A stretch of 9,360 bases of DNA from Pyrodictiaceae archaeon (GCA_027043685.1 JALUFI010000231.1:1-9360); one strand, 5' to 3'; positions 1 to 6,394 are shown, counted from the first letter of the stretch. The notes: generated from the sequence alone by a model not told the origin. A program made the numbers and translations.

Positions 1-430
1 CGTCCGCGGGCACCACTACCGTCATGTTGTGGAGAACCCTCATGAGGGCTATGTCCTCCAGGCTCTGGTGGCTCGCGCCGTCCCCGTGGTCGCTGAAGCC
101 GCTGTGGGTCCCGATGAGCTTCACGTCCAGGTTCATGCGGTCAATAGTGTTCCTTATCTGCTCCCAGGCCCTCATGAGGAACATGGCGAACGCGGCAGCG
201 TAGGGCTTCTTCCCCGCAAGCGCCAGGCCAGCGGCGAACCCAACCATGTCCTGCTCCGATATCCCTATGTTGACGAACCTCTCCGGGAACCTGTCGGCGA
301 ACCACTTGGTCCTGGTGCTTCTCGCAACGTCGGCGGTAACCACTACCACTCGCTCATCAGCCGCGCCTAGGTCGACGAGGGCGCGGCCGACAGCGTCGCG
401 TATCGTGAGGCTACTCCAGGGACTTTGCAC
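1..430 (-). CDS. tktB: Transketolase, C-terminal subunit (partial, runs off left edge)
   Basis: This is the second half of a split transketolase, which moves two-carbon ketol units between sugar phosphates and supplies erythrose 4-phosphate and pentoses in the cytoplasm. About 143 residues are visible, from a GTG at 430-428. Seen: a start region reading SPWSSLTIRDAVGRALVDLG, a TADVARSTRTKWF segment, NIGISEQDM (the conserved Glu of this pyrimidine-binding domain activates thiamine diphosphate), an Ala/Gly helix, and HGDGASHQSLEDIALMR, a family hallmark. The GTG lies inside the end of the N-terminal subunit gene, a 20-base overlap that implies translational coupling. An in-frame TTG at 442-440 has a G-run about 7 bases upstream and could be the true start. 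The remaining part of the usual roughly 310 residues lies outside the window. Confidence 0.93.
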   Translation of the reverse strand, partial: MQSPWSSLTIRDAVGRALVDLGAADERVVVVTADVARSTRTKWFADRFPERFVNIGISEQDMVGFAAGLALAGKKPYAAAFAMFLMRAWEQIRNTIDRMNLDVKLIGTHSGFSDHGDGASHQSLEDIALMRVLHNMTVVVPAD

Positions 431-1304
431 GGCGAGGGTCAAGGTGCTGCCCCCCGGTAGCCTCCAGGAAGCCTACGCCGCGGCCGCGCCGCGTGTACGC
501 GATTATCACGGTGGGCTTCCTCGCTGCGTCCGCCTGCCGGAGGGCCTCTAGGAGCATCTCGTAGTCATGGCCGTCGACCTCCAGGACGTTCCAGCCTAGG
601 CTGCTCCACCTGGCAGCTATGTCGCCCTTCTTCTTTATCGCCTCGGTGGGCCCGTCTAGCTGGAACCCGTTGACATCCACTATCGCGACCACGCTGCGGA
701 GCCCGAGATGGGTCACCGTCGCAGCTGCCTCCCATACCTGGCCCTCATCTAGCTCGCCGTCGCCGAGAATAACGTAGACACGGTGCCTATCCTCGGTGCC
801 GTCGAGCCTCATGGCGTAGGCTATCCCGGCGCCTATGCTGAGGCCCTGGCCCAGGCTGCCAGTGGAGACGTCTATGCCGTCCATCCTGTAATCCGGATGG
901 CCCTCCAGCCCGTCAATCGCCCTTATCTTCTCCAGCATCTCCTCGCTCACTACGCCTGCCTCCGAGAGGACGGCGTAGAGGGCTGGGACCGCGTGGCCCT
1001 TGCTGAGGATGAGCCAGTCCCTCTCCGTCGGCTTCTCGCCGCTGCGGCGGAGACCCCTACCGAAGTAAATGGCTACGAGTATGTCGAGGACGCTGAGCGA
1101 GGCACCGACATGAACGCTTTTGTCGAGGAGGCCCATCCGTATGACCTTCTCCCTTGCCCGTAGGCTTACCTCCCTCAGCTTATGCATGGGCAGTGGCCCT
1201 GCCCGGGCCTCCACAATAGGCCCGCTCACCCCACGCGATACAATAGGCTCGTTCACCCCCGTGCCTTGAGTTCCGCGAACAATAACTGTTCGCCCCCCGC
1301 TCAT
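411..1304 (-). CDS. tktA: Transketolase, N-terminal (thiamine diphosphate-binding) subunit
   Basis: First half of the split transketolase; it binds the thiamine diphosphate pyrophosphate and Mg2+ and pairs with the adjacent C-terminal subunit. Numbered from Met-40, seen are HVGASLS (H26), KGH (64-65), GSLGQGL (about 110-116), the cofactor motif GDG (142-144) with Asn-163 in DVNGFQLDG, and a C-terminal TRRGRGVGF. The start is uncertain. ATG 1304 lies about 57 bases after a TATA-like box and has GGGAGG two bases upstream. Residues 1-39, however, have no counterpart that I know of in the family and use codons rare in this window (CGA, CGT, CAA, GTT, ATT). ATG 1187-1185 would give 258 residues starting at the first family helix, the usual size, but has no ribosome binding site close by. 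The gene is transcribed divergently from the aro genes and followed by the overlapping C-terminal subunit. Confidence 0.93.
   Translation of the reverse strand: MSGGRTVIVRGTQGTGVNEPIVSRGVSGPIVEARAGPLPMHKLREVSLRAREKVIRMGLLDKSVHVGASLSVLDILVAIYFGRGLRRSGEKPTERDWLILSKGHAVPALYAVLSEAGVVSEEMLEKIRAIDGLEGHPDYRMDGIDVSTGSLGQGLSIGAGIAYAMRLDGTEDRHRVYVILGDGELDEGQVWEAAATVTHLGLRSVVAIVDVNGFQLDGPTEAIKKKGDIAARWSSLGWNVLEVDGHDYEMLLEALRQADAARKPTVIIAYTRRGRGVGFLEATGGQHLDPRRAKSLE
1213..1259. repeat. Two near-identical 20-bp direct repeats near the start of tktA
   Basis: ACAATAGGCCCGCTCACCCC at 1213-1232 and ACAATAGGCTCGTTCACCCC at 1240-1259 differ at 2 of 20 positions and lie 27 bp apart. A degenerate third copy, ACAATA-A-CT-GTTC-G-CCCC, begins at 1279 and is 2 bases shorter. 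They lie between the two possible tktA starts, so they are either untranslated leader or encode GVNEPIV/GVSGPIV in the N-terminal extension. Confidence 0.7.
1275..1293. promoter_or_regulatory. Perfect 7-bp inverted repeat at the start of tktA
   Basis: GCGAACA, a 5-base spacer (ATAAC) and TGTTCGC form a perfect inverted repeat about 11 bases inside the upstream tktA start. It overlaps the degenerate third copy of the direct repeat. It could be an operator or an mRNA hairpin affecting translation; no function is shown by the sequence itself. Confidence 0.45.
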
Positions 1305-1360
1305 TTCCTCCCACTACGCTCCCACCAAGACCCGGTACGCCGCCCGCCCCGCTGTACCAG

Positions 1361-1367
1361 TATTAAG
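1361..1367 (-). promoter_or_regulatory. TATA-like box for the transketolase unit
   Basis: Read on the minus strand this is CTTAATA in an otherwise GC-rich region. Archaeal transcription usually begins about 25 bases downstream, here near 1338, which would leave a leader of about 34 bases before ATG 1304. Confidence 0.55.
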
Positions 1368-1370
1368 CGT

Positions 1371-1385
1371 TGCCGGGCCCCGGCA
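1371..1385. promoter_or_regulatory. 15-bp perfect palindrome between divergent promoters
   Basis: TGCCGGG-C-CCCGGCA is a perfect inverted repeat with a single central base. It sits 3 bases from the minus-strand TATA-like box and 2 bases from the plus-strand one, covering the positions where transcription factor B would contact both promoters. Bound protein could therefore affect both tkt and aro transcription. That it is an operator is inference from symmetry and position. Confidence 0.5.
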
Positions 1386-1387
1386 GG

Positions 1388-1395
1388 CTTTAGAG
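1388..1395 (+). promoter_or_regulatory. TATA-like box for the aro unit
   Basis: CTTTAGAG resembles the crenarchaeal TATA box. Initiation about 25 bases downstream would fall near 1416, leaving a leader of about 18 bases that contains GGTGGGAT just before the GTG start at 1434. Confidence 0.5.
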
Positions 1396-1433
1396 AACCC
1401 TCCCCGTGAGCCCCGCACCATGGTGGGATAACG

Positions 1434-2255
1434 GTGGACTGCAAGCTTGTCCTCCGCAGCGGCGGCGAGCCCGTGCGCTTCGAGGTAGGCCGCGGCGTCA
1501 TCATAGGCGGCGAGGAGCCCGTGGTCATAGCGGGGCCCTGTAGCGTAGAGGACCCCGAAATGATAGTTGAGACAGCTATGCACGTCAAGAGGGTTCTCGT
1601 GGAGAAGCTCGGGCTCCGCAACGTAGTCATAAGGGGCGGTGCGTGGAAGCCCCGGACGAGCCCCTACAGCTTCCAGGGCCACGGCGAGAAGGCCCTCGAG
1701 TGGCTCCGCGAGGCCGGCGACAAGGCGGGGCTCCCCGTGGCCACAGAGGTAATGGACCCGAGGCATGTGGGCATCGCGGCCGAGTATGTTGACGTGATAT
1801 GGGTCGGGGCCAGGAACATGCAGAACACGCCGCTCCTCCGCGAGCTGGCGAAGACGGATAAGCCTGTGCTCCTCAAGCGCCACTTCGGCGCCACGATAAA
1901 CGAGTGGCTCTGCGCCGCCGAGTACCTCCTCGCGGGCGGCAACGACCGCGTGGCCCTCGTAGAGAGGGGTACCAGGGGCTTCAACGAGTACGCCCGCTTC
2001 ACGCTGGACATAACTGTCGTGCCCGTCGTCCACGAGGTGTCGAGGCTGCCGGTAATAGTGGATGTGAGCCACCCGGCGGGTAAGCGGAGCCTCGTCCCGC
2101 CCCTCATCGCGGCCGCGCTGGCGGCGGGCGCTGACGGCGTGATGCTAGAGGTGCACCCTAGGCCCGATAAGGCGCTTAGTGACGCTAAGCAGCAGCTCAG
2201 CTTCGAGATGTTCGAGGAGGCCTTCACCGGTCTCCGCCGCCGCGGCCTCATCTAG
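1434..2255 (+). CDS. aroF: 3-deoxy-7-phosphoheptulonate (DAHP) synthase, type I-beta
   Basis: Catalyses the first step of the shikimate pathway, condensing phosphoenolpyruvate with erythrose 4-phosphate. The 273-residue product is a single (beta/alpha)8 barrel. Seen in order: AGPCSVE (metal ligand C36), RGGAWKPRTSP (67-77), GARNMQN (125-131), KRH (148-150), RGTRGFNEYARFTLDI, DVSHPAGKR (metal ligand H213), E239 in MLEVHP and D250 in KALSDAKQQL. The N-terminus before the barrel is only about 30 residues, too short for the regulatory ACT/ferredoxin-like domain found on some relatives, so feedback control through that domain is unlikely. The conserved KRG of relatives I can recall is KRH here. 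The start is GTG, preceded by GGTGGGAT. The gene is first in the aro unit and divergent from transketolase, which makes one of its substrates. The symbol varies between archaeal genomes (aroF/aroG). Confidence 0.95.
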   Translation: MDCKLVLRSGGEPVRFEVGRGVIIGGEEPVVIAGPCSVEDPEMIVETAMHVKRVLVEKLGLRNVVIRGGAWKPRTSPYSFQGHGEKALEWLREAGDKAGLPVATEVMDPRHVGIAAEYVDVIWVGARNMQNTPLLRELAKTDKPVLLKRHFGATINEWLCAAEYLLAGGNDRVALVERGTRGFNEYARFTLDITVVPVVHEVSRLPVIVDVSHPAGKRSLVPPLIAAALAAGADGVMLEVHPRPDKALSDAKQQLSFEMFEEAFTGLRRRGLI

Positions 2256-2297
2256 GAGCAGGGCGCGGCCAAGCAGGGATGGCCAGGAGGAGAGGCC

Positions 2298-3410
2298 TTG
2301 GCGGCTAGGAGGCTGGGCTGGAGGATAAGCTACAGCGACACCGTGGAGGCGGTGGTGGGGCCTGGGGCCAGGGCGGAGCTGGGCAGGCTGCTCGCTTCCA
2401 TCGAGAAGCCGCCGGACCGCGTCGCGGTGGTAGCTGACGCGGGTGTGCCGGGCGAGCTGCTTGAGCCCCTCCTCCAGGGTCTCCGCGACGCCGGGCTCCC
2501 GGTGTCGCAGCGCAGCCTCCCCGGGGGCGAGGCATCGAAGAGCCTGGACACCCTGGTCTCGCTGATAGAGTGGCTTCTCGGCGAGGAGGCAACAAGGAGG
2601 ACGGTACTAGTAGCCGTTGGCGGCGGCGCCGTGACCGACACCGCTGGCTTCGCTGCCTCGATATACATGCGGGGCATACGCTGGGCCACTGTCCCGACGA
2701 CTCTCCTCGGCATGGCTGACGCTGCGGTGGGCGGGAAGACCGCGGTGAACCTCGTGGCCAAGAACATGGTAGGGAGCTTCCACCAGCCACGCTTCATAGT
2801 CGCCGACACCGAGTTCGTCGAGACCCTCAGCGAGAGGGACTACAGGAGCGGGCTAGCCGAGATAGCGAAGCACAGCCTGATAAGCGGCCCCGGTCTCTAC
2901 AACTGGCTCCGCCTCAACGCGGACCTCCTCCTCGCCAGGGACATCGCCGTGGTTACTGAGGCAGTGGCGAAGAGCATAGAGGTGAAGATGAGCATAGTCT
3001 CCCTCGACCCCAGGGAGGAGATCGGGGAGAGGGCGAAGCTCAACCTAGGCCACACATACGCGCATGCATTGGAGAAGGCGAGCGGCTACAGTATTCCCCA
3101 CGGCTACGCGGTGGCGATAGGCCTAGTGGTTGAGGCTAAGGCGGCTGAGCGGCTGGCAGGCCTAAACCCGGAGGTAACCCGGATGGTTGAGGAACTGCTC
3201 TCCAGGCTCGGGCTCCCCGCCAGGCCCCCAAGGAGCCCCGGCTGCGGCGAGACCGTCCAGTACATCCGGCTTGACAAGAAACGGGGAGGCGACAGGCTCC
3301 TCCTCCCGCTCCTCGAGGACCTGGGCCGCGTGGCTCTCCACGAGCTGCCCCTAGACGAGGCCAGGAGAGCCATAGGTGAGGCATGTGAAGCCCTCAGAGG
3401 CAATGACTAG
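2298..3410 (+). CDS. aroB: 3-dehydroquinate synthase
   Basis: Converts DAHP to 3-dehydroquinate, the second step of the shikimate pathway, using NAD+ and a divalent metal. The 370-residue product is of usual length. Seen: the NAD-binding loop GGGAVTDTAGF (108-118), PTTLLGMADAAVGGKTAVN, KNMVGSFHQP, metal ligands E188 (GLAEIAKH), H252 (LGHTYAHALE) and H268 (IPHGYAVAIG), and a late DKKRG (336-340). The start is taken as TTG 2298-2300, preceded by GGAGGAGAGG. An ATG at 2279 is in another frame and stops after nine codons. The gene follows the DAHP synthase by 42 bases and overlaps aroD by 8 bases, so all three are probably one transcript. Confidence 0.95.
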   Translation: MAARRLGWRISYSDTVEAVVGPGARAELGRLLASIEKPPDRVAVVADAGVPGELLEPLLQGLRDAGLPVSQRSLPGGEASKSLDTLVSLIEWLLGEEATRRTVLVAVGGGAVTDTAGFAASIYMRGIRWATVPTTLLGMADAAVGGKTAVNLVAKNMVGSFHQPRFIVADTEFVETLSERDYRSGLAEIAKHSLISGPGLYNWLRLNADLLLARDIAVVTEAVAKSIEVKMSIVSLDPREEIGERAKLNLGHTYAHALEKASGYSIPHGYAVAIGLVVEAKAAERLAGLNPEVTRMVEELLSRLGLPARPPRSPGCGETVQYIRLDKKRGGDRLLLPLLEDLGRVALHELPLDEARRAIGEACEALRGND

Positions 3411-4071
3411 AGTCGTCTGCGTCGACGCCGCCCCCCAGCCGCCCGCCAGCCTGATAAGCAACGCCGCCAGCCACGGCTGCAGGCTCCTGGAGCTGCGCCT
3501 CGACCTCCTAGGCTGGGGCCGCGGCGAGCTACGAGAGGCCCTAGAGGAGGCGGCGAGCCACGGCATACGCGTCATAGCCACGCTGAGGGAGCGAAGCGAG
3601 GGAGGCAGCTGGAGCGGCGACCCCCGCGACAAGCTCGGCACCCTGGCCTACGCTGTGGAGCACGGCGCCTGGCTCGTCGACGTGGAGTACTCCTTCCCGC
3701 TCCTCGACGAGGCCATGGAGACGCTCCGGGGCCACGTGCTCGCCAGCATACACTTCACCGAGACCACGCCCATGCCCGAGATACTCTACAGCTACGCCGG
3801 CGACATGCTCCGCCGCGGGGCAAGCATCGCGAAGATAGTGGCCTACGCCAGGAGCCTGGAGCACAACTGGCGCCTCCTAGGAATAAACGTGAAGTGGCCA
3901 GGGAGGGTGACGGCCTTCGCTATGGGCCCACGCGGGAGGCTGAGCAGGGTGCTGGCACCCCTCATGGGGGCCGCGTTCACCTACGCCTCCATAGGCAGGG
4001 CGAGCGCCCCCGGCCAGCTAACCCTAGGGGACCTGCTCACCGCCTGGAGGCTCCTCGGCGCCCTCGAGTAG
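3403..4071 (+). CDS. aroD: 3-dehydroquinate dehydratase, type I
   Basis: Dehydrates 3-dehydroquinate to 3-dehydroshikimate by a Schiff-base mechanism, the third step of the pathway. From ATG 3403 the product has 222 residues, typical of archaeal type I enzymes. Seen: ELRLDLLG (E30, R32, D34), ATLR (R62), the catalytic His in ASIHF (H117), the Schiff-base Lys in AKIVAYARS (K144), and the closing substrate-binding segments AMGPRGRLSR (R182) and SAPGQ (Q205). The ATG overlaps the aroB stop (ATGACTAG). Upstream in-frame GTG codons at 3376 and 3385 also have purine-rich leaders and would add 9 or 6 residues. aroE, aroK, aroA and aroC do not follow; the gene instead meets the recombinase tail to tail with a 35-bp overlap. 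Confidence 0.94.
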   Translation: MTRVVCVDAAPQPPASLISNAASHGCRLLELRLDLLGWGRGELREALEEAASHGIRVIATLRERSEGGSWSGDPRDKLGTLAYAVEHGAWLVDVEYSFPLLDEAMETLRGHVLASIHFTETTPMPEILYSYAGDMLRRGASIAKIVAYARSLEHNWRLLGINVKWPGRVTAFAMGPRGRLSRVLAPLMGAAFTYASIGRASAPGQLTLGDLLTAWRLLGALE

Positions 4072-5284
4072 CGCCATCCCCGCCCCCGGCCGGCCAGGGA
4101 GCGGCCACCGCCCCCTGGGGAGGCGGCGCGGCGGCGGGCTGGGGCCCCGGCTGCACCGGCGCCTGCCACTGCTGCACCTGGGGGGCCTGGGCGGCAGCGG
4201 CCCCGCCCGGGAGCTGAGGAGGCTGGTACACAGCGGCACCCATGGGCGGCGCGGTAGCGGGGTAGGGTGTGGCGTAGCCCGGGTAGGCTGCAGCGCCGGT
4301 TGCCTGGTACTGGGCCTGCGGCGCCGGGTAGAGGGGGGCTGGCTGCTGGCCCGGGGCCTGCTGGGCTGCCGGCGCTGCCTGGAGCGGCTGCTGGGGCTGC
4401 GGCACCTGGTACTGCGCAGAGGGCGGTACGGGAGCCCATTGCACCGGCGGGGCTGTGAACGCCTGCTGGTATGCCCTCCTCACGTCCTCGTTTACGAGGT
4501 GGAGGTAGATCTGGGTCACCTTTATGTCGTGGTGGCCGAGCAGTCTCTGGACGACGGGCAGGGGCACGCCCCTCCGGAGCGCCTCCGTTGCGAAGGTGTG
4601 GCGCAGCACGTGGGGCCTAACCTTCCGCGGGTCCACGCCGGCCCTCTTGGCCAGGCTCTTGAGCCTCTTGTAGAGCCCGCTGTAGCTTATCCCCAGCAGC
4701 GGGTCATCAGGGCCCAGGCCGGGGTTGAGGCTCAGCCAGAGCCTCAGCGCCTGCTCGGTCAAGTCGCCGTACAGCACTATGCGCTCCTCGCCGTACTTCG
4801 CGTTCCGGACACGTATCTCCCGCCTAGCGAAGTCTATGTCTCGTAGCCGGAGCCCCACAGCCTCCTGGGCTCGGAGACCGGTCTCAAAGAGCAGCGCCAC
4901 TATGAGGAAGTCGAGCGCGTCCCGGGCCGCAGCCAGCAGCCTCGCGACCTCCTCCCCGGTCAGCGCCTCGACACGCCTCCCCCGGGGCTTCTTCACCACC
5001 GGGACACGGACGGGGAGCCCGAGCCACTCGAAGAAGGAGCGCAGGAACAACGTGTAGTAGTGCATAGTGGTCTGCCTCTCCCTCCTCGTCTCGGCGCCGC
5101 CACGCGGCCTCCGGAGCCCCCTCGTTAGCCGCTCATACACCCAGGCAGCTACATCACTGCTAGACACCTCGGCGAGCCTCCTCCCCCCGAGCCAGGCAAG
5201 GAAGTCGCTTATCGCGGCCCGGTAAGCCTTCACAGTCTTAGGGCTAGCACCCGCAGCCGCAAGCGCGGCGAGAAACGCCTCCAT
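4037..5284 (-). CDS. xerA: XerA-type tyrosine recombinase with a long Pro/Gln/Ala-rich tail
   Basis: Tyrosine recombinase of the XerC/XerD family; archaeal XerA members resolve chromosome dimers at a dif site. From ATG 5284-5282 it has 415 residues. Residues 1-95 form the N-terminal SAM-like DNA-binding domain (SPKTVKAYRAAISDFLAWLG). The catalytic domain, about 105-275, has the full set: R138 (GLRAQE), K163 (NAKYGEER), H225 and R228 (RPHVLRHTFAT), H251 (LLGHHD) and nucleophile Y260. Residues 278-415 are low-complexity Pro, Gln, Ala and Tyr, ending in a basic TRGRRGASRR; relatives usually stop near 290. Open frame continues up to 5530, but that stretch is Cys/Pro/Gly-rich and unlike the family, so I rejected the longer start; TTG 5347-5345 is possible. 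GAGGAGG lies two bases before the ATG. No mobile element surrounds it, which favours a housekeeping Xer over a viral integrase. Confidence 0.88.
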   Translation of the reverse strand: MEAFLAALAAAGASPKTVKAYRAAISDFLAWLGGRRLAEVSSSDVAAWVYERLTRGLRRPRGGAETRRERQTTMHYYTLFLRSFFEWLGLPVRVPVVKKPRGRRVEALTGEEVARLLAAARDALDFLIVALLFETGLRAQEAVGLRLRDIDFARREIRVRNAKYGEERIVLYGDLTEQALRLWLSLNPGLGPDDPLLGISYSGLYKRLKSLAKRAGVDPRKVRPHVLRHTFATEALRRGVPLPVVQRLLGHHDIKVTQIYLHLVNEDVRRAYQQAFTAPPVQWAPVPPSAQYQVPQPQQPLQAAPAAQQAPGQQPAPLYPAPQAQYQATGAAAYPGYATPYPATAPPMGAAVYQPPQLPGGAAAAQAPQVQQWQAPVQPGPQPAAAPPPQGAVAAPWPAGGGDGATRGRRGASRR

Positions 5285-5864
5285 AACCTCCTCGTTACTC
5301 CTCTCAAGGATACCCGGCGGGGGAGGAGGAAGGTCAAACCGCGTCAACCCTGAACAACACCCAGGAGGAAATCTATGCAACAAGGCCACGGGGTGGAGCC
5401 ACGCGCCACAGTAACACCCATGCAGCGAGGAACAACCGAACCCAGGGGGAAGAGAGGGGCCTCGGGGGCGGCAGGCCCGCGCATCCACCCCCGCCAGGGA
5501 AGCCCAGAGGGCAGCGGGGGCGTCACACACTGCCCCGCACGTTGATCCCAGCTCCTCACCGGCCCCTCTTACCCCGGAGCCTCACCACAGTGCAGGATTA
5601 AGGGCATCCAGGCGGAGACCAGGACGCATCCCCTGGGTTAAGACCAGCGCAGCGTGGCTCTCGGCACTAGGGGATGAGGAGGTGCTTTTCGGCCGAAGAG
5701 AGGCCCCTGGAGGAGTGTGGACCGCTTGCCGCACCGACCCTCAACGCATTACCCCGTGTCGCGTCATCCACTCCCTCTTCCCCGGAGGAAGCACCCCCTT
5801 TGCTGTGATGAGGGGTAGCAATGGCGAGCCGCTGCTCTCCTCTCCGGGGGCGGGGTGAGCGGCC
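5285..5864. other. Gap of 580 bases without a convincing gene
   Basis: Short open frames occur on both strands (for example 5420-5545 plus and 5344-5530 minus), but their translations are Pro/Gly/Arg-rich without domain character. Visible elements are TATA-like minus-strand boxes CTTAATCC (about 5596-5603) and CTTAACCC (about 5635-5642), and a perfect 10-bp palindrome TTCGGCCGAA at 5688-5697. The region contains the upstream sequence of xerA and the 3' flank of the 44-residue gene. No tRNA, CRISPR array or transposon end was seen. Confidence 0.6.
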
Positions 5865-5999
5865 CTAGTGTGGCTGAGCCCCCGGCCTCCTCTCCTTCTC
5901 CTCGAGGCACCTCTTGGCCCGGCGGTAGGCGGGGATAGAGGCGGCTAGGATTACCAGGGCTACCACTGTGTAGGCTGCGTTGAGCAGCCATGGGTTCAT
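5865..5999 (-). CDS. Small single-pass membrane protein (44 residues)
   Basis: A hypothetical protein I do not recognise by family. It begins MNPWLLNAAYTVVALVILAA and continues SIPAYRRAKRCLEEKERR before a short polar end (PGAQPH). Residues about 4-25 form one hydrophobic helix; the following segment is rich in Arg and Lys, which by the positive-inside rule predicts a cytoplasmic C-terminus. Its ATG overlaps the stop of the gene before it as ATGA, a classic translational-coupling junction and the main evidence, with the membrane-helix pattern, that it is real. A role as a membrane anchor or partner of the coupled protein is inference. Confidence 0.72.
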   Translation of the reverse strand: MNPWLLNAAYTVVALVILAASIPAYRRAKRCLEEKERRPGAQPH

Positions 6000-6394
6000 G
6001 GCTCGCCGCCCTCTTCCTGCTCGGGCAGCCTCTCTATCCTTGCCCGGAACCCCGCGAGCTGCGCCGAGCCCTCCACGAGCCAGCCGTGCCGGTCGTAGAC
6101 GCTCTCCACGAGCACCCTGCGCGGCCCCGCCTGCACCTGCTCCCGTATCCGGCGCCCCGCGCCCCTCATGCCGCGGTAGAGCCAGGAGGAGCGGCCCCGC
6201 GACATAGCCTCTATCAGCATCTTCAGCATATGCGCCATCTGCGGGGTGCCCTCCTCCACGCGGAGAACCTCCACCGAGACGTGGCCGCCCCTCCTCTCGG
6301 CACGTACGACGAGGGAGACGCGCTTACCGCTACGATCCTCCGCCACGACGCGGTACAGCGGCAACGCCGCAACCAGGGGAAGCCGCGTAACCAA
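5996..6394 (-). CDS. Hypothetical protein, about 120-132 residues
   Basis: I do not recognise the family. The translation alternates strand-like stretches (LYRVVAEDRSGKRVSLVVRAE, then HVSVEVLRVEEG) with a helix (TPQMAHMLKMLIEAMSRG), an Arg-rich segment (YRGMRGAGRRIREQVQ) and a final strand pair (RRVLVESVYDRHGWLVEG), and ends in an acidic EQEEGGEP. No signal peptide or clear membrane segment is seen. The first start codon is TTG 6394-6392, but that lies only about 10 bases after a TATA-like box; a second TTG at 6364-6362 (residue 11) fits the promoter better. It is coupled by a 4-base overlap to the 44-residue membrane protein, so the two are likely expressed together. Confidence 0.72.
   Translation of the reverse strand: MVTRLPLVAALPLYRVVAEDRSGKRVSLVVRAERRGGHVSVEVLRVEEGTPQMAHMLKMLIEAMSRGRSSWLYRGMRGAGRRIREQVQAGPRRVLVESVYDRHGWLVEGSAQLAGFRARIERLPEQEEGGEP

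Noticed and set aside
1314..2072. 252-residue open frame antisense to the DAHP synthase
   Set aside because: The opposite strand encodes a complete enzyme with all metal ligands; long antisense frames are expected in GC-rich coding DNA.
2279..2308. Nine-codon frame starting ATG overlapping the aroB start
   Set aside because: It is out of frame with aroB, has a weak leader, and is too short to support as a gene; chance is the simplest explanation.
3981..4439. Other long open frames across the recombinase tail region
   Set aside because: They are Pro/Ala/Arg-rich by-products of the low-complexity sequence; the recombinase frame is the one continuous with a conserved domain.
5285..5530. N-terminal extension of the recombinase to GTG 5530
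   Set aside because: The 82 extra residues are Cys/Pro/Gly-rich with no family resemblance and no ribosome binding site; the family fold begins right after ATG 5284.
5420..5545. 41-residue plus-strand frame in the gap upstream of xerA
   Set aside because: Gly/Pro/Arg-rich translation, no ribosome binding site and no TATA box at the right distance.
5805..5877. Possible C/D box guide RNA: box C GTGATGA at 5805-5811 and CTGA at 5874-5877 on the plus strand
   Set aside because: There are no convincing internal C'/D' boxes or closing stem, the spacing is long, and it overlaps the 3' end of the 44-residue gene on the other strand.
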